A stretch of 64,000 nucleotides of DNA from Chloroherpetonaceae bacterium. Lineage in GTDB: Bacteria > Bacteroidota > Chlorobiia > Chlorobiales > Thermochlorobacteraceae. The stretch lies in NCBI GenBank assembly GCA_033763895.1, contig JANRJQ010000010.1, positions 872,146-936,145 on the forward strand, read 5' to 3'. Made by a program: the position numbers and the translations under genes. Positions 1-9,883 of the stretch are shown one piece after another. Numbering within the stretch: the first letter of the stretch is position 1; each line of letters begins with the position of its first letter. Below the pieces are notes generated by a model. That model ran no database searches. It saw nothing but the letters and a program-made list of their open reading frames with translations, and was not told the DNA's origin.

Positions 1-3000
1 CTTCACCCTTTTCACCGTAGTTGCGTTGCTCAATCAGTTTCAGACGGCTTTCTGTCCCGATTACGCCAAGCCCGCGCTCTTGATAAAACGCCTCAAATAA
101 ATTTGGAAAAGTGTAACCAATAAGATTCAAGACACCGGCATCAACAGCGGCTAAAGTAACTTCCGCTTGAACCGGCGAACCGTTTTGATCGGTTACGAAT
201 ACCTCTGCTTCTACCGTTTCTTTGGTGTGGAAATTTTTCTTTTGTGGGGTAATTCTAACCTTAAGTTGTCTACTGTCTTTGATGACTGAAAGTTTTGTAT
301 AACCCAATCGGAATTGAGGTTTACCAAAATCATTTTCTCCTTTTTTGGGATAAGAGACTCTGCCCTTTAACAACGCCACAGAAACATACACATTGGGCAA
401 GTAATCCTCCTTGATGGGGATTTCAATCGCGCCGGATGTCGAGGTTAAGGTTTGAACCCGATGATCAAAAATGCCTTCTCGTTCAACGGTAATCAATGCC
501 GTGGCGGTATCGAAAGGTGATTGTACAAGAATTTTTGCAGTTTCTCCGGGCTTGAATTCCTTCTTGTTTGTGACTAGCTCAATTCGATCATGATCTTCCC
601 GCTCCCACGCAACATACGAAGCGCCGTAAGCATAGCAGTATGTTTCGCTGCGAGTGATATTTCCTCGAGAATCTGTGGCAGAAGCGCGAATAAAAAAGAT
701 TCCAGAGCCTTCAAGTTTCAGTTTTTGTGAACTTGCGCCGCTTTCGGAAGTTGAAACCGTTATTGTTTTGATGGTGCTATCTACTTGCTGCGATTCCCAC
801 TCATAGCGGCCGCCAACGCCGGCACGCTTGACACTGATCCATTGTCTGCGAACCAATTCGACCTTCACATTCGATTTTACAGCTTTTCCTTCCGGAGTGG
901 CTGTGACAATCTCAATTGGAAGTTCATAATTTTCGGAAGCAAAGGTGGTTTGGGGTTTCAAACCAATATAAAATTCAGCGGGGTGGAAAATCACTGATGC
1001 TCTTTCTGAAATGGTTTGACGGGTGTTTGAAGTAATCTCGGTCTCTAATGTAAGCAAAGCCGGTTCGGTAGTTTCAAAATCCGTTTTTAAGGAAAGGGTT
1101 GCTTCGCCCTCTGCGGAGAGGGTTCCCTCACCTTGTCCAAGATTATAATTTCGATCGACATATTCCGAAGACCAGCCAAGTGGTTGCCAGAAATAGCCAT
1201 CAAAGCCTGTGATTGAAAGGCTTGGCAATACGGCACGATTTAAATTCCAACGGTAGGTGCTCTTCGACATCGGTGCGCCAAAAAGGTATCTGCCCTCAAT
1301 CACGGCTTTAAGCGGGGAACCGCGCACGATGGAGCGCTCGCTCGGGATGACCTTTGCAGTGAAGGTTGCCGGTTTAAAAGCTTCAACTTGAAATGAACCG
1401 GAGCTGAGATATTCATTTTTCGCATTTCGTAGAGAAATGGAATAGTAGCCTAATTTCGCTGAAGTGGAAAGTGAAAGGGAATCGGCAAATGCGCCGTATT
1501 TCTTATCGGGAGAATATGTTTTTTTGAATATGACCTCATCGCGAGCATCTCTAACCTGAAGTTCAATTGGTGTGGTGAGATTTTCCCAACCTCTCAGGCC
1601 ATATCGGCGAGCAATGCCTTTGAAGAATACTTTTTCGCCGGCTCTGTAAATTCCGCGTTCCGTAAAAAGCTCAACCCGCTCGTTGTTGCGATCGGTATTA
1701 TAATCAGCGATTCCAAATCGCCACCGCTCGATACCGTTGTCATCAGAGGAAATTACAGAGGTCTCGCCGTTATACTCTGTAACGATGACAATTCCTTTTT
1801 TTCCGTAATCGCCGTTAGCGTGATGAAACGCTATTTCATTTGAATAAAGATTTCCTGCTAAAGCGACACCATCCGAATTGGTTTTACCTTCCCATACTTT
1901 TTTCCCGTAGGAGTAAATTCGAACATCGGCGTTGGGGAGAGGCTGCGCATTTGAGAGTTTTGTTACCAATACACGGGCATTGTTCATTCCGAATTTAGCA
2001 GTAACCCCTAAAGAGGTGAGATGAACAAGCGCAATCTTATTGAGGTAGTTTTGGTTTTGATTAAAAGGAATAGCGGTTTCAACCAACACAAACCCTGATT
2101 TACGATCGGGGCTGAGCGCTTGCCTTAAATCCCACTTTTTTCGAAACTCAGTATTTTTTGTGTTTGGTATCTGAACTTTATACTCCTTCATTCCAGAAGC
2201 GGCTAGAGATCTAAGATTTCGTGAACTCCAGTAATCATTGCTATTTTGGGAAGAATAAAACTGAACAATTTCTGATGAAGAAACTTCGCGGTAACGAAGC
2301 GTGAGCGAAGGAATGTTCATACCGACGAGCGAGAGTCCGGGAAAAACGGATGAATCGGCATTCGGAAACTCCGTTTCCATCAATCCGACCCCGTCAGGCA
2401 TCATAAAATAGGGTTCATAATCGCCTACATTGACGATAATCTCGGCCTGTTCTTTGAGATTTTGCCCATATTTATCCACCAATTCTTTGCCCAAACGAAC
2501 GACATATTTTGTATTTGGTTTGAACCGACGATATAAATAATGATAAGTGGTGTTGTATCCCGAACTTTCAATCGAAAGGGTATCGGCAAACGGCGTAATG
2601 GAAATCAGACGCCTAAGATCAAGATTAGAAACAGGCGTTGAAAACTGCAAGTCGGGGTAAGTGCCGGCAGGAATTGAAAATTCCTTTTCACCCTTATAAT
2701 AAAATTCCTCTCTGAAATTGAGGGTATGAACGGAACTTGAAGCCCCATCTTTCAATTGAAGCGTAACTTGCTCAGAGGGTGATAGTTTCGATGTGATTGT
2801 TAAGATCGCGATTCGTTCAGTTGGGGTGCTGTTTAAGAGGTAAATTTCATTGTACTTTTCAAGCTTTTCAAAGGACTCAATTTTTTTCTTTTTTTCCTCA
2901 TTGGTTAAAAATTTTAAGGTGTATGTCAGTTGCTCCGATTTGCTATTGGTAAGCGAAATCAGTTTTTTGACTGATTCATCGGCTTTAAAACGAAAGCGCA

Positions 3001-3616
3001 AAAAGATTTCATCATCGAAATCAAGTTTTTCCCATCTCCCGCTTGGCTGACACTCCACAATCCGTTGCCTTGGGGTAGAAAAAGAAAATTTGTAATCCGC
3101 TTTATCTTCAAATTGCTTGCCGTTAAGTGAACTAATAGATTTTGGAATCGCCACTTCATAAGTTGTTGAAGGGGGGAGCGTATCGGCAGGGGTAAAGAGA
3201 ATCGTGCGACTCCCCAGCCAGCGGATGGTTCCCGGAATTTCGGGCGTGAACTTTAATAGGGTGTTTTTTTGTGGGTTTTGTGTTTCTTCATTGATTTCCA
3301 CCATCGGTTGGTTGAAGAGAATAGAAACTTCATTCACCGCTTCAGATTCCGTTTCTCCGGTAGGCGAAACAAACTCCACTTTAAGAAATAGAAAACTGAT
3401 ATCACTTTCCTCAGCAGTTTCAAAAGAACCTAATCGCCCGGACTCAAACGGGATTTTATTTTCCGGCGTGTCTTCTTTTTTGCACCCTGTTATCAAAATG
3501 ATTGTCAGGATGGCAAAGAGAAAGGCATAGTTTTGACAGTAAAGCGTGAATCGTTTGAAGTGATGAATGAACTTAAAGCATAGCGCACAGAATTGTGCAA
3601 GGTCTGACATTGTCAT
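1..3616 (-). CDS. alpha-2-macroglobulin family lipoprotein, C-terminus beyond the window
   Basis: Reading the minus strand from ATG at 3616 gives 1205 codons without a stop, running off the left edge. The start encodes a hydrophobic stretch ending in the lipobox ITGC (Cys about residue 45), so this should be a lipoprotein. An Ig-like domain follows, then many beta-sandwich MG domains. The segment near 130-250 reads AAVDAGVLNLIGYTFPN, typical of the bacterial alpha-2-macroglobulin core. Bacterial homologues (YfaS/MagD type) are periplasmic protease traps, often paired with penicillin-binding protein 1C. The thioester region (CxEQ) would lie further downstream and is not visible, so its presence is unknown. 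An in-frame ATG at 3610 is an alternative start, and no clear Shine-Dalgarno sequence decides between them. Confidence 0.88.
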   Translation of the reverse strand, partial: MTMSDLAQFCALCFKFIHHFKRFTLYCQNYAFLFAILTIILITGCKKEDTPENKIPFESGRLGSFETAEESDISFLFLKVEFVSPTGETESEAVNEVSILFNQPMVEINEETQNPQKNTLLKFTPEIPGTIRWLGSRTILFTPADTLPPSTTYEVAIPKSISSLNGKQFEDKADYKFSFSTPRQRIVECQPSGRWEKLDFDDEIFLRFRFKADESVKKLISLTNSKSEQLTYTLKFLTNEEKKKKIESFEKLEKYNEIYLLNSTPTERIAILTITSKLSPSEQVTLQLKDGASSSVHTLNFREEFYYKGEKEFSIPAGTYPDLQFSTPVSNLDLRRLISITPFADTLSIESSGYNTTYHYLYRRFKPNTKYVVRLGKELVDKYGQNLKEQAEIIVNVGDYEPYFMMPDGVGLMETEFPNADSSVFPGLSLVGMNIPSLTLRYREVSSSEIVQFYSSQNSNDYWSSRNLRSLAASGMKEYKVQIPNTKNTEFRKKWDLRQALSPDRKSGFVLVETAIPFNQNQNYLNKIALVHLTSLGVTAKFGMNNARVLVTKLSNAQPLPNADVRIYSYGKKVWEGKTNSDGVALAGNLYSNEIAFHHANGDYGKKGIVIVTEYNGETSVISSDDNGIERWRFGIADYNTDRNNERVELFTERGIYRAGEKVFFKGIARRYGLRGWENLTTPIELQVRDARDEVIFKKTYSPDKKYGAFADSLSLSTSAKLGYYSISLRNAKNEYLSSGSFQVEAFKPATFTAKVIPSERSIVRGSPLKAVIEGRYLFGAPMSKSTYRWNLNRAVLPSLSITGFDGYFWQPLGWSSEYVDRNYNLGQGEGTLSAEGEATLSLKTDFETTEPALLTLETEITSNTRQTISERASVIFHPAEFYIGLKPQTTFASENYELPIEIVTATPEGKAVKSNVKVELVRRQWISVKRAGVGGRYEWESQQVDSTIKTITVSTSESGASSQKLKLEGSGIFFIRASATDSRGNITRSETYCYAYGASYVAWEREDHDRIELVTNKKEFKPGETAKILVQSPFDTATALITVEREGIFDHRVQTLTSTSGAIEIPIKEDYLPNVYVSVALLKGRVSYPKKGENDFGKPQFRLGYTKLSVIKDSRQLKVRITPQKKNFHTKETVEAEVFVTDQNGSPVQAEVTLAAVDAGVLNLIGYTFPNLFEAFYQERGLGVIGTESRLKLIEQRNYGEKGE

Positions 3617-3744
3617 GTTCGAAGGGCAAGTTGGTTTTTTTGAAAATGCTTATAAAGTTACACTTTGAAATGAATTCGAGGCAGAAAAAAAGCAATTGCT
3701 AAGGGCATTCACTTTTGCGGCAATCTCAAACTTGGTGCAAAAAC

Positions 3745-3775
3745 TTGGTAAATGAAAAGATGCGCCGTATATTTG
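3745..3775 (+). promoter_or_regulatory. promoter for the metK-ahcY leader RNA
   Basis: TTG at 3745-3747 is followed after 20 nt by TATATTTG at 3768-3775, which fits the Bacteroidota/Chlorobiota consensus TTG-N(17-23)-TAnnTTTG. Transcription would begin near 3781, exactly where the structured leader starts. This is an inference from the consensus; no start site has been mapped. Confidence 0.7.
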
Positions 3776-3780
3776 CAACC

Positions 3781-3872
3781 GCTTTTCGTTCCCAATATGT
3801 TTGGACACGGCGAAAAGTCGAAGCTGAAAGGCTTTCGCTGGCAGAAATGCTTAGGAAATGCAACTGTGTCTG
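3781..3872 (+). promoter_or_regulatory. candidate SAM-Chlorobi riboswitch upstream of metK-ahcY
   Basis: Three helices can be drawn by eye. P1 pairs CTTTTCG 3782-3788 with CGAAAAG 3811-3817. Hairpin P2 pairs 3819-3824 with 3831-3837. An 8-bp helix pairs GGACACGG 3803-3810, which lies in the P1 loop, with CTGTGTCT 3864-3871, so the fold is an H-type pseudoknot. The SAM-Chlorobi motif is known only from Chlorobi and only upstream of metK-ahcY operons, which is the context here. Placement in that family is by context and architecture; I could not align to the published consensus. The leader ends in an intrinsic terminator at 3889-3913, so control by transcription attenuation in response to SAM is the likely mechanism. 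Confidence 0.65.
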
Positions 3873-3888
3873 AACAAATGTCATTCTT

Positions 3889-3913
3889 GCCTTTCCAAGT
3901 GGAAGGCTTTTTT
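3889..3913 (+). terminator. intrinsic terminator/attenuator in the metK leader
   Basis: GCCTTTCC (3889-3896), loop AAGT, then GGAAGGC (3901-3907, one bulge) followed by six T. It sits 17 nt after the pseudoknot and 82 nt before metK, the position expected of a riboswitch expression platform. No alternative antiterminator helix was worked out. Confidence 0.7.
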
Positions 3914-3995
3914 GTTTTAAATGCTGCGGCTAAAAGGATCCTTTTTTGGAGTTCGTTTTTTTGTCAATTCGTTCATTTAATAAAACCGGTGCACT

Positions 3996-5195
3996 ATGGC
4001 ACGATATCTATTTACATCGGAATCCGTTTCCGAAGGGCATCCCGATAAGGTTGCCGATCAAATTTCTGACTCCGTTCTTGATGCGATTTTGGAGCAGGAT
4101 AAAGATGCAAGAGTTGCTTGCGAAACCTTTGTCACAACCGGCCAAGTGGTTGTTGGTGGAGAAATTACCACAAAGGCTTATGTGGAATTCTCTGATCTTA
4201 TCCGTGGGGTAATTAAGGATATTGGTTACACCAAGGGTGAATACATGTTCGAATCCAAATCGTGCGGTATTCTTTCAGCCATTCACTCACAATCGCCGGA
4301 TATAAACCGTGGGGTTGACCGCAAAGGTGCAAAGGATAAATACGAATCTGTTGGCGCCGGAGACCAAGGCATGATGTTTGGCTTTGCTTGCAAAGAAACA
4401 CCTGAATTAATGCCTGCACCGGTTAGCTTTGCACATAAGCTTGTCAAAAAATTGGCCGATCTTCGAAAAGCAGGGAAGGATATGACCTATCTTCGCCCCG
4501 ATGCCAAAAGCCAAGTCACCCTTGAATACGATAACAACAAAGTCATCCGCGTTGATACTATTGTGGTATCAACCCAACATGACCCTGAACCCGCCGGCGT
4601 CACTGAACGTGAATTTCAAAAGCGGATTAAGGATGATATTATCGCCAAAGTCATTACGCCAACGCTTCCAAGCTACTTGCTTGACCGCAATACCAAGTTT
4701 TTTATCAACCCAACCGGTCGTTTCGAAATTGGCGGACCTCACGGCGATACGGGCTTAACCGGACGAAAGATTATTGTTGATACCTATGGCGGTGCAGCCC
4801 CGCACGGTGGTGGTGCTTTCTCGGGCAAAGACCCCTCGAAGGTTGACCGCTCAGCCGCGTATGCTGCCCGTTACATTGCGAAGAATGTGGTTTCTTCTGG
4901 CCTTGCCGAGCGTTGCACCGTTCAGGTGTCGTATGCTATCGGTATTGCAAAACCTGTGTCGATTTATGTCAATACACACAGCACCGGAATGAAAGGAATC
5001 ACTGATGCCGAGCTTCAAGCCAAGGTTGAAAAACTCTTTGATCTTCGCCCGCTCGCGATTATTGAAACCTTCGGCCTCACCAAGCCAAAAGGGTGGTCAT
5101 ATAAGCAAACCGCTGCTTACGGGCACTTCGGCCGCGACATCTTCCCTTGGGAAAAAGTTGACCGCGCCAAAGATTTGCAACGCGCTTTCAAATAA
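3996..5195 (+). CDS. metK: S-adenosylmethionine synthetase
   Basis: Methionine adenosyltransferase makes S-adenosylmethionine from methionine and ATP, releasing phosphate and pyrophosphate, in the cytoplasm. The 399-residue length is normal. The N-terminus carries the conserved [18 protein letters not shown], with the substrate-binding GHPDK at residues 14-18, followed later by [12 protein letters not shown] and the glycine-rich [16 protein letters not shown] near residues 270-285, which are diagnostic. It is the first gene of a two-gene operon with ahcY, 42 nt upstream of it. Expression is likely controlled by the structured leader at 3781-3913. There is no obvious Shine-Dalgarno sequence, but the ATG coincides exactly with the conserved N-terminus. 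Confidence 0.98.
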   Translation: MARYLFTSESVSEGHPDKVADQISDSVLDAILEQDKDARVACETFVTTGQVVVGGEITTKAYVEFSDLIRGVIKDIGYTKGEYMFESKSCGILSAIHSQSPDINRGVDRKGAKDKYESVGAGDQGMMFGFACKETPELMPAPVSFAHKLVKKLADLRKAGKDMTYLRPDAKSQVTLEYDNNKVIRVDTIVVSTQHDPEPAGVTEREFQKRIKDDIIAKVITPTLPSYLLDRNTKFFINPTGRFEIGGPHGDTGLTGRKIIVDTYGGAAPHGGGAFSGKDPSKVDRSAAYAARYIAKNVVSSGLAERCTVQVSYAIGIAKPVSIYVNTHSTGMKGITDAELQAKVEKLFDLRPLAIIETFGLTKPKGWSYKQTAAYGHFGRDIFPWEKVDRAKDLQRAFK

Positions 5196-5237
5196 ACTTG
5201 TAATCGAATCGACTCTAATAACTTAAATACAGAAAAA

Positions 5238-6557
5238 ATGGCTACAACCGCAGAAGTCAAACGCTTACCGTTTAAGGTAAAAGATATTTCCCTTGGCGAT
5301 TGGGGAAGAAAAGAAATTCGCCTTGCCGAAGCTGAAATGCCCGGCCTGATGCAAATTCGTAAAGAATATGGCGCACAAAAGCCGCTCAAAGGCGCTCGCA
5401 TTGCCGGCTGCTTACACATGACCATTCAAACCGCCGTTTTAATCGAAACCTTGATTGAGCTCGGCGCAGAAGTCAGCTGGTCATCGTGCAATATCTTTTC
5501 AACGCAAGACCACGCCGCCGCAGCGATTGCCAAAGCCGGAATTCCGGTTTATGCGTGGAAGGGCATGAACGCCGAGGAATTTGATTGGTGTATTGAGCAA
5601 ACCCTTTTTGCCTTCAAAGATGGGCAACCGCTCAATATGATTTTAGACGATGGCGGCGATCTCACCAATATGGTGCTTGATAAATACCCCGAGCTTGTGG
5701 CCGGTATTCGCGGAATCTCCGAAGAAACCACCACCGGTGTACACCGCCTTTATGAACGCCAGCAACACGGAACGCTTCCGCTCCCGGCAATCAATATTAA
5801 CGATAGCGTAACGAAATCGAAATTTGATAACAAATACGGCTGCCGCGAATCATTGGTGGATGCCATTCGCCGTGGAACGGATTTGATGCTTGCCGGTAAA
5901 GTGGCGGTTGTTGCAGGCTTTGGTGATGTGGGCAAAGGCTCTGCGGAGTCGCTTAAAAATGCCAATGTGCGCGTCATCGTAACCGAAGCTGACCCAATTT
6001 GTGCGCTTCAAGCGGCAATGGAAGGCTATGAAGTTAAAAAGATGGAAACCGCCGTGAAGGAAGCCGACATTGTGGTGACCGCCACAGGAAACGAAGATAT
6101 CGTGACGGAAAAGCACTTCCGCTCAATGAAGGATAAAGCCATTGTCTGCAATATCGGCCATTTTGATACCGAAATTGATATGGCGTGGCTCAATAAAAAC
6201 TACGGCCATACCAAGATGGAAATTAAGCCGCAAGTGGACCTTTACAACATTGAAGGGAAGGATATCATTGTGCTCGCTGAAGGCCGTTTGGTGAACTTGG
6301 GCGTGGCGACCGGGCATCCGTCGTTCGTGATGTCGTGCTCCTTCTCCAACCAAGTGATTGCCCAAATGGAACTTTGGCAAAATAGCAAGAGCTATGAGAA
6401 CAAAGTGTATATGTTACCAAAGCACTTGGATGAAAAGGTTGCCCGCCTGCACCTTGAAAAGCTTGGCGTTGAACTCGAAGAGCTTTCTGAAAAGCAAGCC
6501 AAGTATATTGGCGTGAAACAAGAAGGCCCATTTAAGCCGGAGTATTATCGGTATTAA
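5238..6557 (+). CDS. ahcY: adenosylhomocysteinase
   Basis: S-adenosylhomocysteine hydrolase reversibly splits SAH into adenosine and homocysteine, removing the product that inhibits methyltransferases. The 439-residue protein has the NAD-binding Rossmann motif [15 protein letters not shown] near residues 222-236, the active-site region [24 protein letters not shown], and the canonical C-terminus KPEYYRY, which supplies the Lys and Tyr that close on NAD. It is the second gene of the metK operon and is followed by a strong terminator. Together the two genes make SAM and clear its by-product, which fits control by a SAM-sensing leader. Confidence 0.98.
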   Translation: MATTAEVKRLPFKVKDISLGDWGRKEIRLAEAEMPGLMQIRKEYGAQKPLKGARIAGCLHMTIQTAVLIETLIELGAEVSWSSCNIFSTQDHAAAAIAKAGIPVYAWKGMNAEEFDWCIEQTLFAFKDGQPLNMILDDGGDLTNMVLDKYPELVAGIRGISEETTTGVHRLYERQQHGTLPLPAININDSVTKSKFDNKYGCRESLVDAIRRGTDLMLAGKVAVVAGFGDVGKGSAESLKNANVRVIVTEADPICALQAAMEGYEVKKMETAVKEADIVVTATGNEDIVTEKHFRSMKDKAIVCNIGHFDTEIDMAWLNKNYGHTKMEIKPQVDLYNIEGKDIIVLAEGRLVNLGVATGHPSFVMSCSFSNQVIAQMELWQNSKSYENKVYMLPKHLDEKVARLHLEKLGVELEELSEKQAKYIGVKQEGPFKPEYYRY

Positions 6558-6583
6558 TTCTGCACCGAGCAAAATATAAAAAA

Positions 6584-6607
6584 GGCAGCGCGAGCTGCCT
6601 TTTTTTG
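6584..6607 (+). terminator. terminator after ahcY
   Basis: GGCAGC (6584-6589), GCGA tetraloop of GNRA type, GCTGCC (6594-6599), then a run of T. Confidence 0.9.
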
Positions 6608-6876
6608 TTTTTCTTTTTCTCACGTCCTGAACATCGGGAAACTGTGAAGGTTTCTGATGGTCAAATTGAGATGTTTTGAGTTTAAGAAAAGATTGGGAGA
6701 AAAGCAAGGGGGGATTAGAATCAAAAAAAATTATTTAAGACTAAGGTAAATGGATATGTTTATAGTAGCCTTAGCTTCACTACCGTTTCTAAATGTACAA
6801 AACCCCATAAAAAAGCACAAAAGTACTTGTTAGAGCCTCCGTCCAACAAGCCACAAATACAATGTAGGTCTATGAC
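6608..6876. other. gene-free stretch between ahcY and the accessory block
   Basis: About 270 nt becoming steadily AT-rich. It separates the ahcY terminator from the convergent stop of the next minus-strand gene. I see no gene, repeat or clear promoter in it. It marks the change from core to AT-rich accessory composition. Confidence 0.5.
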
Positions 6877-7950
6877 TTACTGTACTAATAAATAGTTAAA
6901 ATTAACTATTGGAATTAGATTTTTGAATTTAAGATCATTTGTGTAATCGGTTCTAAGTCCAAATTGTAATGCAATTGTATCATTAATTTTGAATTCGCCA
7001 CCATAAGCAATCGTAATTGTTTTTAATTTGTCATTGGATGCATTATTATATAAGGCTTCAATAAAAAAATTTGAATTAAGGCCGCCATATCTACAATTCG
7101 CACCAATGGTAGTGATGTTATTACCCGAAACAGTTGAGTATTTAAACATTCCATTTATTAATATTTTTGTACCGATACCAAAATTTCCACTAATCCATAG
7201 AGCTGAACCATTATTTTGAAATGATAAACTATCAATTGATTGGCTTAAATAATTATAAACTTGACCATAACCTACATCAATAATAGTTGTATTCCAGTTA
7301 GCCTTTTCGAAATCTTCTTTTAATTTGCCTAATTTTGCAAAATGAGCAATGCTATCTTTTGAATAAGCATTATTCAAACTGTCATAAGCTCTCCTTAACG
7401 ATTTCATTTTCTCAGGATTTATTGTAGTATCTATCATTTCAAATTCTATACTATCTCGCGCAACACTTACTTCTCTCTTCGCTTCAAAATTGCTTACCTT
7501 CTTTATATATGAAGTATCATAAATCGGATTTGCCTTAGCATATAAATTCACTTTTGCTCCCCAAGCTAAAGAATGAATACTCTCTTTAGTAGACGTACCT
7601 ATGGATACTGTCAAACTTGAAAAAATTTTTTCTAAATAAGAATTTTTAGAAAATTCATTATAGTCTGTGTCGTTATAAAAGAAAAGCCAAACTGGCTGAG
7701 CTTCTATCGCCAAATTTGATGCTATTTTATTGTCTTTCACAACCCAATCAAACTTAAAGTCTTTTGCAAACCCCGGACGATAAACTTGGGTTGGATTTAT
7801 ATCAAGTAAATTAAAAGCTATAGAAGATGGCAATGAAAAGTTAGTTGCACTAACTACTGCTTTTAGAGAGTCTTTGGTTGGCTGCCCAAAAACTTTTGAA
7901 GTTGGAATGATAACTATGATCCAAAGTGTTGTTAATAATAATTTTCTCAT
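6877..7950 (-). CDS. secreted protein of unknown function, possibly an outer-membrane barrel
   Basis: Not recognised. The 357-residue protein opens with a signal peptide (LLLTTLWIIVIIP, cleavage likely after VFG). The C-terminal half alternates polar and hydrophobic residues with repeated aromatic positions (for example LWISGNFGIGTKI and IALQFGLRTDY) and ends in a short hydrophobic strand, as in Bacteroidota outer-membrane beta-barrels. Residues about 130-210 are charged and helical. It lies 7 nt downstream of the 7958-8356 gene, so the two are probably cotranscribed. Its base composition is far more AT-rich than metK-ahcY, suggesting transfer. Confidence 0.65.
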   Translation of the reverse strand: MRKLLLTTLWIIVIIPTSKVFGQPTKDSLKAVVSATNFSLPSSIAFNLLDINPTQVYRPGFAKDFKFDWVVKDNKIASNLAIEAQPVWLFFYNDTDYNEFSKNSYLEKIFSSLTVSIGTSTKESIHSLAWGAKVNLYAKANPIYDTSYIKKVSNFEAKREVSVARDSIEFEMIDTTINPEKMKSLRRAYDSLNNAYSKDSIAHFAKLGKLKEDFEKANWNTTIIDVGYGQVYNYLSQSIDSLSFQNNGSALWISGNFGIGTKILINGMFKYSTVSGNNITTIGANCRYGGLNSNFFIEALYNNASNDKLKTITIAYGGEFKINDTIALQFGLRTDYTNDLKFKNLIPIVNFNYLLVQ

Positions 7951-7957
7951 TTTCTAA

Positions 7958-8356
7958 TTAAATTTTTTGAAAAGTGAAATCGTGAATGTATTGTTTGTAA
8001 GGTGGGGGTGCAGTCAGGCTGTCTTGAATTACATTATAGCCATTTGGATCAACATTTAAAATTTGACCATCTTGGTAAAATAAATATCGTACGGATATTT
8101 GAGCGTAATTTGGCAAAGGGCCATATCGACCATTTATTCGTAATGTAATGTCATTTATTGAGATTAAATCAAATGGTAAAACGAAATTATCTGGATATTG
8201 GTCGTGAATACTGTGGATTTCATTTGGGTAAAGAGGTGATACATTACCAATTAGATTATTTCTATACCATAATCTAAATTCACCTAAACAAGGTGGACCA
8301 CTCTTTACCATAAGATGAATTAAACCTCCATTTTGATTGAATTGAACTAATGCCAT
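7958..8356 (-). CDS. small unknown protein, cotranscribed with a secreted protein
   Basis: Not recognised. It has 132 residues, with no signal peptide and no membrane segment. The hydrophobic pattern is that of a beta-sandwich (strands such as GLIHLMVKSG, ISINDITLRING and AQISVRYLFYQDG). Only 7 nt separate its stop from the start of the secreted protein at 7950, implying a two-gene unit. No catalytic motif is visible. A carbohydrate- or protein-binding module is one possibility, but this is a guess. Confidence 0.55.
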   Translation of the reverse strand: MALVQFNQNGGLIHLMVKSGPPCLGEFRLWYRNNLIGNVSPLYPNEIHSIHDQYPDNFVLPFDLISINDITLRINGRYGPLPNYAQISVRYLFYQDGQILNVDPNGYNVIQDSLTAPPPYKQYIHDFTFQKI

Positions 8357-8589
8357 ATTTGTATATTTTAAATTTAAAAAATTCTCTAAAAATCTATGAC
8401 CTAACTTATTTCAGTTTGCTTCATTGTAGGATTTTGCAGCAATCAACCGTTCATTTGCTAAATCATATATTGAAGCGATATAATCGATTTAACTTTATAG
8501 TTAGTAACCTAAAGTGAGTTCAGTAAGTTATAGCTATTATTGTATCCTGAACGATTTAACTTTTGCTTTTGAGACATTTAAGATGTTAA

Positions 8590-8964
8590 TTATGTCGTTT
8601 CCTTAAATTCCTCTTTACAAGAATCTGAATTCATAGTAAGTAAGAAATATGGGTTTTTTTCATCCTTATACTGTATTCGAAAGGTTAGGAGAGTGTCCTC
8701 ATCTAATGAATTTAAGCTACAACGTTTTTTTTCAACAGCGTAACTTTTAGGACCATAGGTGAAAGATAGCCACCAGTAATCATAGCCATCTGAACCTGAT
8801 TCAATAGTATAAAAAATTGATTCGGAGTTTCCTTCCATTGTTCCTATTGGAAATGAAACATCATTACCACCATTTCCATCCCAAAAATGCCTAAATACAA
8901 CATCATTAATTGCTTTAGGAAAGCCATTTTCGATTCTAACTTTGCAGCTGTATTTGGTAGCCAT
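8590..8964 (-). CDS. small unknown protein of predicted beta structure
   Basis: Not recognised. The 124-residue protein is soluble and rich in aromatic residues and glycine (VVFRHFWDGNGGND, GYDYWWLSFTYG). The alternation suggests a beta-sandwich fold like those of small lectins or pore-forming proteins, but no family signature is certain. The gene stands alone, with about 230 nt of AT-rich spacer to its downstream neighbour and 95 nt to the hydrolase gene upstream, all on the minus strand. Composition matches the AT-rich accessory block. Confidence 0.5.
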   Translation of the reverse strand: MATKYSCKVRIENGFPKAINDVVFRHFWDGNGGNDVSFPIGTMEGNSESIFYTIESGSDGYDYWWLSFTYGPKSYAVEKKRCSLNSLDEDTLLTFRIQYKDEKNPYFLLTMNSDSCKEEFKETT

Positions 8965-9059
8965 AGCTATTTTAAATTGAGTAGTTAAAAAAAATAAAAT
9001 ATAAAGAACAATTATAAGTCATAATTTCATTAGAGCGATTTCGCTGTTTCTGACCAAAA

Positions 9060-9857
9060 TCATAGAGTATAATATTGAGGATGTTTATTGGTTGTAAAAA
9101 ACTCATTTTTTAGATATGTGTATAACTCTTTACAATCTTTATACCCACCGTGTCGCTTAATATGATTTTTGCAATTCACAACTTTTACATTTGGAGATTT
9201 TTCTATCAACGTTGCGGGGTTTTCGGGTCCAAATAGTCCTAAAGCGGAGTCCCAATGATGTACTCTATACCCTAAATTCAAAACAGGGTCATGTTTCGAG
9301 TGGAATACATAAACTGTGTTACATTTTTGGGTAGAAGAAAAAAATTGATTACCGAATTCTAAATCTTCATTATCAACAGCGGAAGCGGTTAAAAAAAGAT
9401 TATTTACCACTTTTTGTTTTTTTCCATCATCTAATGCAGATAAAGCTACCCTTGATCCCATACTATGTGTCATCAGATCGACTAAAACTGCGTTGTTAAA
9501 TATGCTATTTAAGTGCATTTGCAATCTTCTTGCCACAGCCGAACTTCTACTTTTAGCTGCCTGATAATCAAAGGGGTTATCCCCGCCCGGCCAAGTATAA
9601 CCAACTATTTCATCGTAAAATTGCCAATCTTTAAAGTTCTCTTCGAGCGTTTGATAAGATTTAATAACATCATCCGGTTCTGAATTATAGCCGTGGATAA
9701 GGACTAGAATTGTTTTACCAGATATTTTTTTTATCACCTCATCGCGCGTCATTTCAGTGCCTAAGCTTTCATCCGATAGATTAACATCTCTGAATAAATC
9801 AAAATCAGATAAATTATCTGATTCCCAAAAATCAGTTCTTGAACTTATCATTATCAT
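9060..9857 (-). CDS. alpha/beta-hydrolase of the DUF900 type
   Basis: A serine hydrolase fold of 265 residues. VLIHGYNSEPDD is the oxyanion-hole HG segment. DLMTHSMGSRVALSAL contains the nucleophile elbow in the variant form HSMGS. SKHDPVLNLG offers the acidic residue and IKRHGGYKD the histidine. The DUF900 family has the same order; its substrates are mostly unknown. I chose ATG at 9857 over the upstream TTG because GGAG lies five bases before it. It follows the membrane-protein gene at 9884 by only 26 nt, so the two may form one unit. No signal peptide is seen, so action is probably cytoplasmic. Confidence 0.75.
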   Translation of the reverse strand: MIMISSRTDFWESDNLSDFDLFRDVNLSDESLGTEMTRDEVIKKISGKTILVLIHGYNSEPDDVIKSYQTLEENFKDWQFYDEIVGYTWPGGDNPFDYQAAKSRSSAVARRLQMHLNSIFNNAVLVDLMTHSMGSRVALSALDDGKKQKVVNNLFLTASAVDNEDLEFGNQFFSSTQKCNTVYVFHSKHDPVLNLGYRVHHWDSALGLFGPENPATLIEKSPNVKVVNCKNHIKRHGGYKDCKELYTYLKNEFFTTNKHPQYYTL

Positions 9858-9883
9858 AAAAATCTCCAATTAGTTGAAAAATA

